A stretch of 64,000 nt of DNA from Tubiluchus corallicola (taxonomy: Eukaryota; Priapulida; Priapulimorpha; Priapulimorphida; Tubiluchidae): positions 434,001 through 498,000 of the forward strand of contig JAQGDQ010002368.1 in the NCBI GenBank assembly GCA_030141605.1. The letters run 5' to 3'. The position numbers were made by a program, and so were the translations under genes. Position 1 is the stretch's first letter; each line of letters begins with the position of its first letter. Positions 1-36,995 of the stretch are shown here, in pieces. Under the pieces are notes generated by a model. It saw nothing but the letters and a program-made list of their open reading frames with translations, did no database searches and had not been told where the DNA came from.

Positions 1-681
1 GGCACACGATGAAGACTAGTTGTTTTTTAATCAAGCAGCATCCTTCCTTCCTCTGTGTATCCTGTACAAGATGTTACTCCCTACCAGTAGCTTTCTACAT
101 TACATATAAACATGTGCCTAACAATCCTGTAAATATAATGTTCCACCAACAGCTACACAAGATGGCTATGTTCCAATATCTTCACTATCTTCAATAACTT
201 CATTAACAATCTCGCTAACTACCAAGTAGTCTACAACTGTAACATTAACCATCCAGATCATATCAGCACTTCACATGCCACAAAACCAATTTAACTCCAG
301 AATATCAATTACAATAACAAGTCAATTGTTTGCGGAGAAAAAGATGTTATCAGTTTGAAATTTTAGCTACGAATAATGCTTATCTGACAAAATAACCATT
401 ACATTATACCTAGAGAATGCACAATAAGCTTTGAAGGACATTGTATTTGCTAACATCTTGTAAACATCCTTTTGTTGAGGGTATGACTAATCACTAACTC
501 GTGACGTGACACAGCAGAAAACATAAACAAGCCATTAGCTTATTTGATATTACAGATAGTAAATATAATAAAATAATAAATCATTAATCTTCATTTACAT
601 CACTATTTGAAACAAATCTTAGTTAATTAGCTACAATAATAATTTGATACTAAAAACAGTAATGCACAATAGGTCACACAC
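1..681. other. Intronic or downstream sequence of the C45-like gene
   Basis: AT-rich sequence lying 3' of the last visible C45-like exon. I looked on the minus strand for the next phase-0 exon and found no convincing one. Candidate acceptors near 232 and 112 lead quickly to stop codons. Confidence 0.4.
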
Positions 682-1175
682 CTTCCTCCCCAAGTCACTG
701 TCAATAAATTTCAGAAAGTAGTCAATATCCGTATTAACTTTGTAGAAATCAGAAATTTGTTGCTTGAACGTCTTTCCCTGAAAATACTTCCTAAAAAATA
801 ACTCAACAATGGTACATAATTAATAAACATAGTTGATTTACATAACAAGTAAAAAGTGAGAAAATATATTAATGACAGCCTTTGGCTAAGGCTAGTCAAA
901 ATTCTGGCAATTAATGAATTAGTTAAATAGTTAATCTTAGTTGGGTCAGAACTATAATTTTTCACAAATACGAAGCACGTTTAACTCATGTATTTCTGGT
1001 CTAGATGAGCTCCCAGTCAAGGCAAAAACCATCAGCTTTAATTCTAGAAACTACAGTCATTACAAATTACACACAATTAAAGAGAACTTGACAAACTTAC
1101 TATAGCAAACCCAACATCATAATAGCCACCAGAAGCATGAAGAACTGGCAGAAACAAAGCTTGAGCTGACAACAT
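682..1175 (-). CDS. Peptidase C45 / AAT-like hydrolase (Tan-like), 5' exons only
   Basis: Two joined exons on the minus strand, 1175-1101 and 777-682, both phase 0. The donors are GTAAGT and GTGTGT and the acceptor between them is TTTTCAG. The 57 residues begin with Met at 1175 and contain PVLHASGGYYDVGFAIGKTF, which matches the N-terminal strand of acyl-CoA:isopenicillin N acyltransferase-like (peptidase C45) proteins. This is the group that includes insect Tan (beta-alanyl-dopamine hydrolase). These are self-cleaving N-terminal-nucleophile amidohydrolases. The self-processing Cys would lie in later exons to the left of this window, so activity cannot be judged. The second exon continues with a charged helix-like stretch (FKQQISDFYKVN). 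The family call rests on one short motif and two exons. Upstream non-coding exons may exist. The substrate is not inferable. Confidence 0.6.
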
Positions 1176-1850
1176 GACCACTAAATCTACTGGCTTTTTC
1201 TTCGTAATCAATTACAAAATCATTCAAATTGTGCATATCAGTAGCTAAACAAACTCTGACTTTTCACTTTGCTGGTGAAAGAACTTCTCAGATAGACTGC
1301 AACTGTCTGAAGCAAGCAAGAGCAAGACATGTCTCTGAAAGCATAAAATACGGTATTCTCAAATTTTCCTAAAGATGTGTGAAAGGCACAAAAATCACCA
1401 AAGAAACGGATTGTTTTCAAAACTAACGATTTCTTCCACTCCCTTTCTCAATTGACGTTGGCTCGTTAACTTTGGTTTTTCGCCACCCTTTCTCTATTAA
1501 TTTTGTATTTTTGTGCATTTATTTTTATATGTTATATAAAAATGTAAAACAATAAATTAACAACCTTATCTAACCTAATCTTTTTCATCTTATCATTATG
1601 CTCCTAGTCCTAGACAATTGTTCTAGAGTTTAGACGTGTTTTCTCTTTCTTGGTATAGTTTGCTCAAGTCCCAAGCGAAATTAAAATAAAATTTCGAATG
1701 CGAAAAGTCTTCTGTGCTCTGATATCAGTAAGAACCACAGCGTTAGTAATTTAAGTTTAACGAATTATTAAAAATCCGAAATACAGCTCTGATGTTAGGT
1801 CCTCAAATTTGATCAGCACCTGGGCGGCTCATCATCATTAGGTAGTTACT
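1176..1850. other. Presumed promoter / 5' region of the C45-like gene; no gene seen
   Basis: No coding exon or recognisable repeat. The 60-codon minus frame at 1238-1420 has no codon structure or homology that I recognise. Confidence 0.3.
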
Positions 1851-1854
1851 GGGC

Positions 1855-1945
1855 AGAGAAATTCTAAAACTGTCACCAAGTCAGGCAAACACAACGATAA
1901 TACAGCAAAGAAGTAGACACTGCTAAAGTCTGCTATGCTACTGGC
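1855..1945 (+). repeat. Left copy of a diverged direct repeat flanking the 911-bp element
   Basis: The stretch from gcagagaaattctaaaact through ggcaaacacaacgataat to agtagacactgctaaag reappears in the same order and orientation at about 2938-3030, at roughly 70-75% identity by eye. The 911-bp element with inverted termini sits between the two copies. Confidence 0.5.
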
Positions 1946-1962
1946 TTGTCAGCATTCACTGT

Positions 1963-2873
1963 TGTAGGGCGCCGAGTAACCCACTAGCCGAAATAGGACA
2001 CTTCCGGCAAAAAGCATGTGCTAAATTTGCGCAAATGCAGTGACGTACAAGGGCAGCCCAAGTAGGGCACTGGCGATTTTTGACGGGAAAACGAGAATTA
2101 AGATGACATAATAAGACATAAACCTAAATTTGTTTTAGGGAAAAAGTAACTTTATAGTCCTTGACAATTTACAAAATTAATGTATTTTTACAATAGTATC
2201 ATCAGTATTATTAGCTACATTAAAATCATTATAACATTATACTAAGTATCTTATTCTAATGCTTTAAAGAGAGAAAGTATGCACACAGTTATTACAGAAA
2301 TAATTACAACTTTAAAAATGAGACAGATGCTGCTTTCACAACACAAAAAAAAGTTTTTTTTTTAATATTTAGGAAAAGCATAGACAATTAGTTTTAATAA
2401 TATCAGTAGTATTGTAACATGTAGGGCACTGTCGTACATGGCTTGCTAGCCCATGTAGGGCACATATATCGCTAGAACGTTTACTTAGGAGAAAACAATT
2501 ATTCGTCCAAGAGGTAGTGAAATGGATTGCCTGTCTGTGAAGCGAGACAAAATAAAAAATGATATACCTTAAATAAATGTTGAAATCGCTAAAAAGTGGG
2601 TTTATTTCACTTCAACAACATTAATATCGAAACCAAATTTAATATTGTCCGTTCTACCAGCTCAGAATAAAATTCTTTTATTTTACCAGATGTATAATAA
2701 ATTATTCGACGTGTGTTGACGTTTTTAATTGTTATTATTACATAAACAAGGACAACGGACGGTGCCAGTACGCTTAACGACTCAATTCGCGACCTGTCTC
2801 TAGTGTCCTACTTGGGCTAGCCCATGTACGCCAATTGTCCTACTTGGGCTAGTGGATTACTTGGCGCCCAACA
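1963..2873. mobile_element. Non-autonomous DNA transposon with TIRs and subterminal repeats
   Basis: The left end reads TGTAGGGCGCCGAGTAACCC and the reverse complement of the right end reads TGTTGGGCGCCAAGTAATCC. The inverted match continues through CCACTAGCC. The element is flanked by a direct ACTGT at 1958-1962 and 2874-2878, a likely 5-bp target-site duplication. The motif GCCCAAGTAGG(G/A)CA and its inverse recur inside (near 2054, 2420, 2455, 2805 and 2840), as expected of subterminal transposase-binding repeats. There is no transposase frame, so this is a MITE-like derivative. I cannot assign a superfamily. Confidence 0.7.
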
Positions 2874-2937
2874 ACTGTCACTCAATCATTCTTCATCATC
2901 ATCATCATACGCCCGTCACGTCTATTGTAGACATTGC

Positions 2938-3030
2938 AGGCAGAATTCTAAAATAAAAGAAATCTGCCTTCAGACAGGTAAACGCAGCAGTAATTCAGCA
3001 AAAAAACTAGACACTGCTACGCCAGTACCA
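2938..3030 (+). repeat. Right copy of the diverged direct repeat
   Basis: Matches 1855-1945 in order and orientation: gcagaattctaaaa, acaggtaaacgcagcagtaat, then ctagacactgctacg. The two copies may be a pre-existing short tandem duplication that the TIR element later entered, or paired ends of a larger decayed element. Confidence 0.45.
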
Positions 3031-4653
3031 CTTCCGTTGGGAGCCGGAAACCTCGAAGAAATAGGGGCAACCTTTGTTCAATTGGGCCATCTAAGCGCAT
3101 TTCTAATGTTCCATATATATTCATCTCATTTTGGGAAATTATTTTAAACCACTCATGAAGAGTAAACTGAAATTTACTTTTTATTGTTGAATGACTCTTC
3201 CTCTAATTGAAAATAAGCATTATAGACGTACAACGGCCAGAATCTGACCGAAATCCTCAACGAACTGACCGTTGACCAACATACAACTAATCGACAAGCA
3301 ACTATGCCCACTATCCAATAGATATCTTTGTAAGTTAGAACCACTACACTCCAGGATACAAGTTCTAAGAGTAAGTGAACATTTACAGTCTAAATAGCAT
3401 AAATCAAATTAAGTAATAAAAGTTTAGAATTATTTAAACCTTTATTATTAATCTTGTTGCATGAGAGCAAGAACCTATAGTATCTGGATTCAGGCTTATA
3501 CTAGAAAATGAGAAATGAAGAATTGTCAGTCTTTTGTAAATCAGAATAGTTCTTGTAATTTCATTAACGCAGTAGTTTTTTGTGGGCGTGTTCAAGCTTT
3601 CATTTATCTTCTATTTTGAAAGCTTTTGGCTACTTGCCAATTTTATCTTTGTGGCATATATATAATGGTTTTGTGCTGACTAGTATGCAACTAATTGCAA
3701 ATGCATTGATCTTTCTGGTCTTTAGGATCTGTTTCATTATTAATTTTGATACTAATTAAAAATAATGCAAGTCAAACTGGCAGCACAGTTTCGAGTGCTA
3801 AAATGCTTAAAGCTAATGTAGTAAGTTAAACAATGTGTGTACAGCACGAAATTCAGGGGAGATATCTAAGCGGTTAAGCCAACTTGGTGACTAACTTAGT
3901 CGATAACTTCCCCCTTCATTTTGTTAGAAGTACGCACGCCCGTTCCAATGTAGAGTTTAGGAAAATTTAATTATATCCATGTTACCATTCATCACACGAA
4001 TTATAATTATAACCCTCTATTCACTGCTATTTAACTTATATTTGTTGCACAGGTGTGATGATTCAAGAAACTACCACGATAGAAAATTGACAAATCTTAA
4101 TAAATATTACAAGTATATCTACAATTAAAATCGTAAGAGATTTAATGTTTATGTTCGTTGCAGATACAATGCTTTTGCAATTGTTATTGTATACGATTAC
4201 ATTATGGCAGGTGTTCTTGCACTGGACAATTTATTTATTTGCGGAGGACAAAAAAGTGCTAACTGTTAAAATTAGATTTGGTACACTAGCGCTCTGTTAT
4301 CACCACCTACAGATTCCATGTTTCTGATGTAGCTGTGTCCGTCCAGCACTTAAGAATTAAATACACATTGTTATCGTCCAATTTTAAAAGCCCATTCTTA
4401 TTTTTACAATAATTATTATTAGTTCGACGACTTATAATATTTGCAACTGATGCCGAGAAGCAAGAAAAAGTTAATTTTAAATTGATTTAAGTTGCATGTT
4501 TCCATAATTCAGATAAGTATAAATCTGGTAGGGTGATTAGATATTATGACCTCTGTTCAATACGAGAAAGTGGTAGCAATTCGTTAATCTGTTAAAGTTG
4601 TTTAATTAATTGACTAGCCAAATCCCACAAAAAATTTTACGCATAAACCCACA
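3031..4653. other. Intergenic; no gene or strong repeat seen
   Basis: AT-rich sequence without open frames of note. The 60-codon plus frame at 4145-4327 is unsupported. Confidence 0.35.
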
Positions 4654-4707
4654 ATGACAAACCATACTACATGCACCACACCACACTACACCAACACCAC
4701 ACAACCG

Positions 4708-5920
4708 ACACCATACCACTCACTCCACTACCCTACCCACACCATGTCACCCACACAACACTATAGCATGCACAACACCCACATTACACCATATCACCCA
4801 CATAAAGCCACCCACACAATGCCATTCACATTATGCCACAAACACCATGCCACAATCACCATTCATACCGCACCAACCTCATCCACCACCCACATCACGC
4901 CACTCATACCACATCAACCACAAAACGCCACCCACTTCACAACACACCACCCATACCGCATCCAAGATACCACATCAGCCATATCACAACACCTATATCA
5001 CATCAACCATAAAACATCACCCACATCACAACACACCCACAAAAAGGCATAGGAAAAATGTTACAGGAAAAAAGTGGCACAAGTGGACAAGCAGGTAAAA
5101 ATGGCACAGCAAAAATAGCGCAAATGGAAAAGTAGGTAAGAATGGCATACGTAAAAATTAATGGCACAGGAAAAAATGACACACTTCGTAACATATGTGC
5201 TTAGGATTAGGGTTACAGTGGGGTATAATTATTTGAGTTATTTTTACCTCTGCCAAAAAAGTTGTGCTTCAGCACAGTTTGCTTGGTTGTTTTTTGTCCG
5301 TTATGGCAGTAAGACACCATACCACTCACTCCACCACCCTACCCACACCATGTCACCCACACAACACTATAGCATGCACAACACCCACATTACACCATAT
5401 CACCCACATAAAGCCACCCACACAATGCCATTCACATTATGCCACCAACACCATGCCACAATCACCATTCATACCGCACCAACCTCATCCACCACCCACA
5501 TCACGCCACTCATACCACATCAACCACAAAACGCCACCCACTTCACAACACACCACCCATACCGCATCCAAGATACCACATCAGCCATATCACAACACCT
5601 ATTTCACATCAACCATAAAACATCACCCACATCACAACACACCCACAAAAAGGCATAGGAAAAAATGATACAGGAAAAAAGTGGCACAAGTGGAAAAGCA
5701 GGTAAAAATGGCACAGCAAAAATAGCGCAAATGGAAAAGTAGGTAAGAATGGCATACGTAAAAATTAATGGCACAGGAAAAAATGACACACTTCGTAACA
5801 TATGTGCTTAGGATTAGGGTTACAGTGGGGTATAATTATTTGAGTTATTTTTACCTCTGCCAAAAAAGTTGTGCTTCAGCACAGTTTGCTTGGTTGTTTT
5901 TTGTCTGTTATGGCAGTAAG
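4708..5920 (+). repeat. Recent tandem duplication, two ~607-bp units (4708-5313 and 5314-5920)
   Basis: The two units are nearly identical; I see only a handful of substitutions and one single-base length difference. Each begins acaccataccactcactcc and ends tttatggcagtaag-like (ttatggcagtaag). The first ~340 bp of each unit are a strongly strand-asymmetric CAC/ACC-rich tract, on the + strand almost free of G. It is followed by an AAAAATGGCACAGG-type minisatellite and then unique sequence. The long open frames across this tract exist only because it has few stop codons; their products are Thr/His/Pro-rich low complexity and I do not call them genes. Confidence 0.85.
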
Positions 5921-6479
5921 CCTGTTATGCAAAAACAGATTTCCTAAGAAAAGTGCTTATAGACTATAGAATGCCAACATAGGAATCTTTTCACCGGTTC
6001 TTTTTTCGGAAAACTTGACCGAACACCATGTACAAAAAAAATTTCGTAGAGCATTTCGTTGAGGTGGTCAGAGGGAGTGCTTAGTACTTCTTTTTATTAC
6101 TTCTACAAGGACACACAATTCGCGTTAGTTCCAGGTTCTATTTCGAGAAAATCTCGTTTGTACAACTGAGTAACGCTGTCTATAATTTTTACTTATTATT
6201 GTATATAGCCCCATAAGATGACTTGGAACATATATATTTGTCAGACTATTACTACCGCCAAAATTAACGGTGACAAAGTAGATAAACCCTATGTAGAACA
6301 TTGGTGCCTTAATGAACAAATATTTTGTGAGTCTTTTGCTAGTCTATATAATACCAATGAATACACACTTTTGTATGTTTGCTCGTTTATCTTTGTGTTA
6401 AATTTTTTGAATCAAAAGAACCAGACCTAGTTTTATTATAATTCGTTTTATAAAAATCAATTGCGTTAAAATAACATTA

Positions 6480-6612
6480 TGTGCCATTTTTCCTGTGTCA
6501 TTTTTACCTGTGCCATTTTTCCTGTGCTATTCTTTCGTGTGTCATTTTTCTAGTTTCATGTTTACCGTGCCATTTTTCCTTGTGCCATTTTTACCTGTTC
6601 CATTTTTACCGC
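6480..6612 (-). repeat. Minisatellite, inverted copy of the AAAAATGGCACAGG array
   Basis: About eight degenerate 14-18-bp units of the type GTGCCATTTTTCCT / GTGTCATTTTTACC. This is the reverse complement of the array at about 5045-5190 and 5655-5790, so the same minisatellite flanks the interval in opposite orientations. Confidence 0.75.
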
Positions 6613-7228
6613 GCACCGCGACATAGCTATGGACATGGAAAACAAATATAGCGCTTGTTCCGAATTTTGTAGAAAAAGTGTTCGTTGTTTTGGTCCTTAG
6701 TCCTAAATTAATGGTACCAACAGAATTCAGTGGAACGTTCTGTATAACTAGGAGACAATCTTGCAATTCAAATAAGAATTTTTAAGAAGCCGCTTTAGAA
6801 TGCAAAAGAGAAAGTGAAAATTTGGAATTGTTTTGGTTATTGTTTAAGAAAAGCCGATCTGTATAGTAAAAAAATAATAGACTTCATAGTTTGTTTACGT
6901 GCTTTTTCTAATGACAAATCAACATGAGGTTTAGAAATCTGTAGGCTTCAAATTTTTGCAAACTGAAAAAAGTGAATTTTAATTTTATTGACAGCAAGGT
7001 AAGAAGGCATTCGGTTTGTGTATATTTTTTAATTAAGTTTAACAGTAATCATTAGGCTACAAGATAATATCTAAAACGGAATAGCTGAGTGTTACGGTGT
7101 GTGCTTAGATGGGTGATCTACAGGAAAACTCTGCTATTTTTCTATGTTAGCGATGATACGTGCATTTTCCAACATAGCTGAGACGTTTCTGATCTTAGAG
7201 ATTATCGTAAAAATCCTTAATATATTCT
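6613..7228. other. Upstream of SLC28 copy 1; nothing recognised
   Basis: AT-rich, with no coding signal or repeat that I can support. Confidence 0.3.
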
Positions 7229-7437
7229 ACATTGTTATTATGTTCTGTGTACGCGTTTTGCTGAATTAGTTGGCGTTTTATAGTGTCGTCTTTTTATTAT
7301 GCCATGATTGTAACGGTTAATATTAATATCATTATGCCATTGTATTATGATAACTCTTGCGAGCATGGCTTAATTACAAAAACAACAATGTAAAACGCTA
7401 ACTAATTCAGCAAAACGTTATGCCTGCACATGACATA
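7229..7437. repeat. Short inverted repeat (hairpin-forming, MITE-like)
   Basis: The left arm at about 7238-7310 contains cgttttgctgaattagttgg. The right arm at about 7370-7436 carries its inverse (ctaactaattcagcaaaacg). Arms of roughly 70 bp are separated by about 60 bp. It lies about 180 bp upstream of the predicted SLC28 copy 1 start codon. Confidence 0.6.
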
Positions 7438-7611
7438 ATCTGAGTATAACAGACGTAACGAAGAAATAAAAAATTGTCTAACCACCTACTTATTCTGCAC
7501 AAAGAAACTTCATCACTTTCTTAATGGCAAATTTCAGATTGCGTAGTTTTTGTGAAGTAGCCAAATTCAAGTTACCATTGAAGACTGAAGATTGAAATTT
7601 AAATTGCATCA

Positions 7612-22271
<14,660 letters not shown>

Positions 22272-23684
22272 TTCAATTAGCCAATTTTATACACTTTAAT
22301 TCTTTATTTATTTATTTATACTATTTATTTTTTTGTTTGTTTATTTAATTGTTTCTTTTCTTAATATAGTAGTAATAATAATAATATTATTAATAATGAT
22401 AAAATAAAATAATATAAATATATATTAAAGGTAGACAATCAGTGCTAGTTTATGGTAAAAACGTACTCTCTTCTATGCGTCAGGAAAAAAATTGACTATA
22501 AGTGCAACGAACTTCAAGGCATTAAACAAAATGAACTATGGGTAATTTCTGTTTTTGCCAATCTTTCTTTCTTCAGCTTTTTAATTTTATCTATCTCAGA
22601 CATAAAATCGGCCATACAGTTAATTGCACATAGTAAATGACAAAATATAAATGAAAGTTAGTAGTTAAAACTATAAATAAATTAATAATCTCTCTCACAC
22701 ACACACGCACGCGCGCGCACACACGCACACATGCTCACACACACGCAGCCACACACACACGCGCACACACGCACATGCACATACCACACACACACGCACG
22801 CACGCATACACCACCACCCCCCACCCCACCCAACCCCACACACACACACACATACACTTAATCTGTTTCTCTTCCTCGCTCTGTGTTATCATAATCAAGT
22901 CATGATCTTGCCTCTCACAAACGAGATAAGCAGGACAGTATTTTGAAGATGTTTTGTGAGGCTGCATTAAGCTTATCTAAAAAGGATCATACGAACATCT
23001 AAGAAGAAAAAATGCAACGGCTCGCAAATAACTTTAACGCGCTTAGTAGTGTATGATAATAAATTTCCTTATAAGCATAATAAATTCTGGATGTGCCAAA
23101 GCATTAATATCGTTTTGAGTGTTGGCTTTATGATGCAGTTTGCCAATAATTATCCACCTACATGTCCACTAGTGATGAGCTTGATTGACAGGTGGAATGG
23201 TTAGTTATAGACAGTCACAGTCGGTTAGTTCGGTATTCTGTTAGTGAGTAAGTCAGTTGGTTAATTTATTAGTTACTGCGTTGCACAGGCTTTACGTTGA
23301 GTAACACCTGCGTCTGAATCCTCAGAATCTATAGTTCATCCATTAGCTGTTAGTCCGCGACATGAATTACCTGAATGACCCATTATTTTCAAAAGCGTTT
23401 TGGGAATACCCAGATATTAATATAAAATGCATGCAGAATCTTAATTAGGTTACAGTCCCTGTAACTTTTTCGACTCTGTTACCTATAATATTGCTACGAG
23501 TAACCAAAAGTATGTAGTTAAATTAAATGTCACGATTTCCTGTAAAACACTTCCTGTTCTTAAATCGATCGTGTTGTCGTTTTGAGACATTATATGTTCA
23601 ACAAGGTGTGAGTGTTTCTGCGTAATAAAAAAAGTAATCGTTACACAGTAAATGATAATGAAATAAAATAGAATAATTTTGAAA
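22272..23684. other. Intergenic spacer between the two SLC28 genes
   Basis: 1.4 kb that holds the end of the copy 1 transcript (candidate AATAAA at 22403-22408), a degenerate CA-rich microsatellite, and presumably the promoter of copy 2. I see no other gene. Confidence 0.6.
22693..22853 (+). repeat. (CA)n/(CG) microsatellite, imperfect
   Basis: About 160 bp of ACAC interspersed with ACGC and ACCACC blocks. It is depleted of G on the + strand. Confidence 0.9.
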
Positions 23685-33393
<9,709 letters not shown>

Positions 33394-33897
33394 TGTATGC
33401 TTCACATCAGACTCCATGCTACAAATTTCTTATGGACTGTACTTTTAAGCCCATATGCATATGGAGCACTTGCGTTGAGTTTATTTATCGTAGAGCAGCA
33501 CAGGTATTTTTTCGAAAATTGGTCCAAATATAAGCAATTTGTTATCTGTCCAAGTGAAAATGTGCCGTGGACTGTGGCATTAATATGTATATGTTAATAT
33601 ATACTAAATACTACAGTATACTAATATTGTAGTGTTACAGCCATAATAGTAATAAATTCTTATAGGTAGTATAAGATGAAAGAAACTTCGAATAGTGAAA
33701 ACATCACAGCAGACTTTAAACAAAACTGTGGCTATTTTATTAACGCAAATCAGATGTAACGTGCGTTACACCAAAAATCTCTGTAACAATTCCTTAAATT
33801 TGTTTGCGTCTTGCGAGAAGAATAAGACAATCTTTGAATATGAAACTATGCATTTATCATTTCATAGTAATTTTCGGCGTTAATAATTTTTGGCCTG

Positions 33898-34078
<181 letters not shown>

Positions 34079-36574
34079 TAAAATTAATACACAGTAAGCG
34101 CATGTAGTTTAACCACAAAATTATTCAAAGATATAACTCTCAGATTTAGAGTTCTATTTGCTACAGCGAAAATTGGGCATTATATTTTTACCCTATAGTT
34201 ATGTAGCTACGTAGTTATGTTAGTAGTTAGTATACTATTTTACTTTAAAAGTGACGAGAAATTTGATCGTGAAAACATTTCTTCGAGAAAATATTTCTAA
34301 GTTTTCTAATTCATGCACACTGATAGGTTGCCTTATCCACTCAGTATCCAATGCTGTTGATTAATTTTCTCAAAATAGATTTCATCATTAATAGCATAGC
34401 AGGGGTTTCGGTAATCTAGTTTTTCTAAGTTTATATGAGCATTGCGTAAAATACAGTAGCAAACTATCATAGATAGCTTGGACCAATTTCTGAAGAACAT
34501 TCAACAAAATCTATCAGCACAATTGGATCCAAACCTGCAGTCTGATTTTTATTGTGTCTACAGTGATAACGGTCGCGGCAATGACGACGAGGCGTGACAG
34601 GGCTGACCACTAAGTTTTTGGTCCCATAATGATTCTTGGAGAGGGTCAAAAGATAAATGCAACCATATAGTGCAACAGCTTCACGGCAAGAATGTAGAGA
34701 GGCGGAGAAACACTTCGGAATGACACTGAAGTCATTAGTACACACATGTATGTTACTTAACTGTGGGTTCCTTACAGAGTTTACTACAAAAATTATGTTA
34801 GTTCTCTATACAAAATATCCGTTAAACTTAACCAGTGTTTATATCCTAACGGCATGATACTGAGCTTTTTACTCAAAAACCACAAAATATGCAAAGTGTA
34901 CAAAATTAGTATTTTGCTATAATAATATTACTTTTATTTTATTTTATATTTGAAATATTGCGTGAAAAATAAATGTATGTTATCTTGGTTTAATATACGA
35001 ATCGCTTATATGAAGACAGATTATGCTCATATATATATGTATATATAACATAATACATATATATATAACATATACATACATATATAAATATACATATATC
35101 ATTTTATTACTAACTAATAATATATATATATTGTTAGTTATTATATATATCGGGTATTCTATAGAATATCTAGGCATTTTATGAAGTGTCAAAATAAACA
35201 AGGTAAATAATCTGAAATATTTTTTCAACACTTTTTAGGCGTTGTATATAATGTAAAAGTTTGTTACGCAAAATGTGTAATTCAAAGATTTTCGATACAC
35301 TTTTCCTATATAGGCATTTTGTAGTTGGTTTTGAAATGCTGAGTTTCGTAGTGGATGATCGAATGATAGGTGGAATACTGCTTGGTTTCGTTTTCGAATG
35401 TTTTGACAATGATGATGACTCTTCTAACGAAGACAGTGAATGTCGCTAATACTGTTTTTATGATGGTGGAGTAGATGCTGTTTGTTCTTTCAAAGACGGC
35501 GATATTAGTGATGTACTAGTAACATTTAATTTTCAAGAAGGAGCAAAGATTTTGCAAAGCTTTTTCTGTGTCACAATATTTTGAGATGATGATAGCTTGA
35601 TAGGCAGGGTTTCATTTTTGGGTTTAGATTTTTGCACTGAAAGACCCGTTACGCAAGTTTCTCAGGGTCCGTATGAGCTGCTCTGGTTCGATACTCCACA
35701 TCCACACCTGATTCGGAAATACATTCGTTGGACAGCAGGCTGCCTAGAGAAGGAATATGGTCGACCAGGTCAAGCCGCGTAAAGTGATAAAGTGTGAAAG
35801 TGCTGTAGAGAAAACACTTGCTTACCTGTTATATGAAATGCCTGGGAATTTTATAAAATTCCTAAATTTTGCACATTGCCTTGCCTGTAACATCTATACT
35901 ACTTTGTTATTTTTAGTGAAGCTTGAAATCATTGTCTGACATTAGTCAATGTGCGATGTCAGCCAATTTTAATCTCAATCTTGCCTTATTAGCAAATTAA
36001 TTTTAAAAGCTGACACTGTCGCTTGGCTTATGCACTACTAAGATATAAATCAAACAACCAAAGACAGACTTTTTACGACAATAGCACAACATACGTAAGG
36101 ATATTACTTCCACTAAGTGCTGTAATTCACGTAAATTTGCATAAACGCAATCATTACTTAGATATTTAAGTAAATAAAAATTCAATAATTTTCATTGACG
36201 TGATGGTAACTGTGACGGATTTGTACATCCGTTGTAAGCCGTCCTTTTTAATTTGAGCAGTTTAATTTAACCTCAGAAAAACCAAGGAGCGACTGTTGAG
36301 AAAGTTCTTGTGCAATATGACTTTTATCTGCGAGCGCTAGCATCCCAGATCTAAGAGAACCCATACCCATACGCTGATTGTTGTCATTTCATGACGCCAG
36401 GCCGTCCAAGTTTTTATTTTTTTAATTATTGACAACTCGGAAGGACAGAGGTCTAGAGTCACTTTAAAAGATCTGTCAAAAAGCCAAGGACACTGTACAT
36501 AAGTCAATATTTGGATTGCCCTTCAACTCTTCCCATGGCTTTCTTAAAATTATTTTTTTTCATAAATATTTAGG

Positions 36575-36720
36575 TATTGTGAGGTAGATGTATACTTGGA
36601 GTTTTAAAAAGTTGGGAGGCCTAGCTTTTCTTTAAAAAACCTTAAATTATTTAAAGGGTCGAGACAGGAACCAAAATATGAAAATTAGTGAGAACTATAG
36701 TACGCAGAGTCACGAAATGA
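36575..36720 (+). repeat. Dispersed repeat, copy A
   Basis: Resembles 43684-43810 in the same orientation: tgtgaggtagatgtata..., ttttaaaaagttggga, and gaactatagtacgcagagtc versus aaactatagtaactaaagtc. The identity is moderate and the full extent unknown. Confidence 0.4.
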
Positions 36721-36995
36721 CAAACCTCCCGCACTTTTCGCATTGGTTAGTCACATGTGAGCATAATAATCTACAAGTATTGACATAAGTGAAACACGCT
36801 GTACCAGGTATAGTCAGGTGTAAACATAATCAGGGCGTTACATTATGTTACGCTCGCAGATTTGGATCTGAATTCAATCAGTCTTGTTGATGTAGTAGCT
36901 AGCTAGTTTAGAATGTTTACGTCTACCAAAGATTTACAAGCTGATCGAGCTGCAAAATTAATCTAACCCTCGTATAACCTATATCTAGCTCCAAG

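Noticed and set aside
5205-5220. Telomere-like TTAGGG words (also near 5815)
   Set aside because: Only one or two words (TTAGGATTAGGG), copied by the tandem duplication; there is no telomeric array.
4654-5668. Open frames of 132-165 codons, Thr/His/Pro-rich
   Set aside because: They arise from a CAC-rich, stop-poor duplicated tract; three overlapping frames are open and none resembles a protein family.
35597-35782. 61-codon plus frame with a protein-like composition
   Set aside because: Mentioned under the intergenic region only; I recognise no family and see no exon partners.
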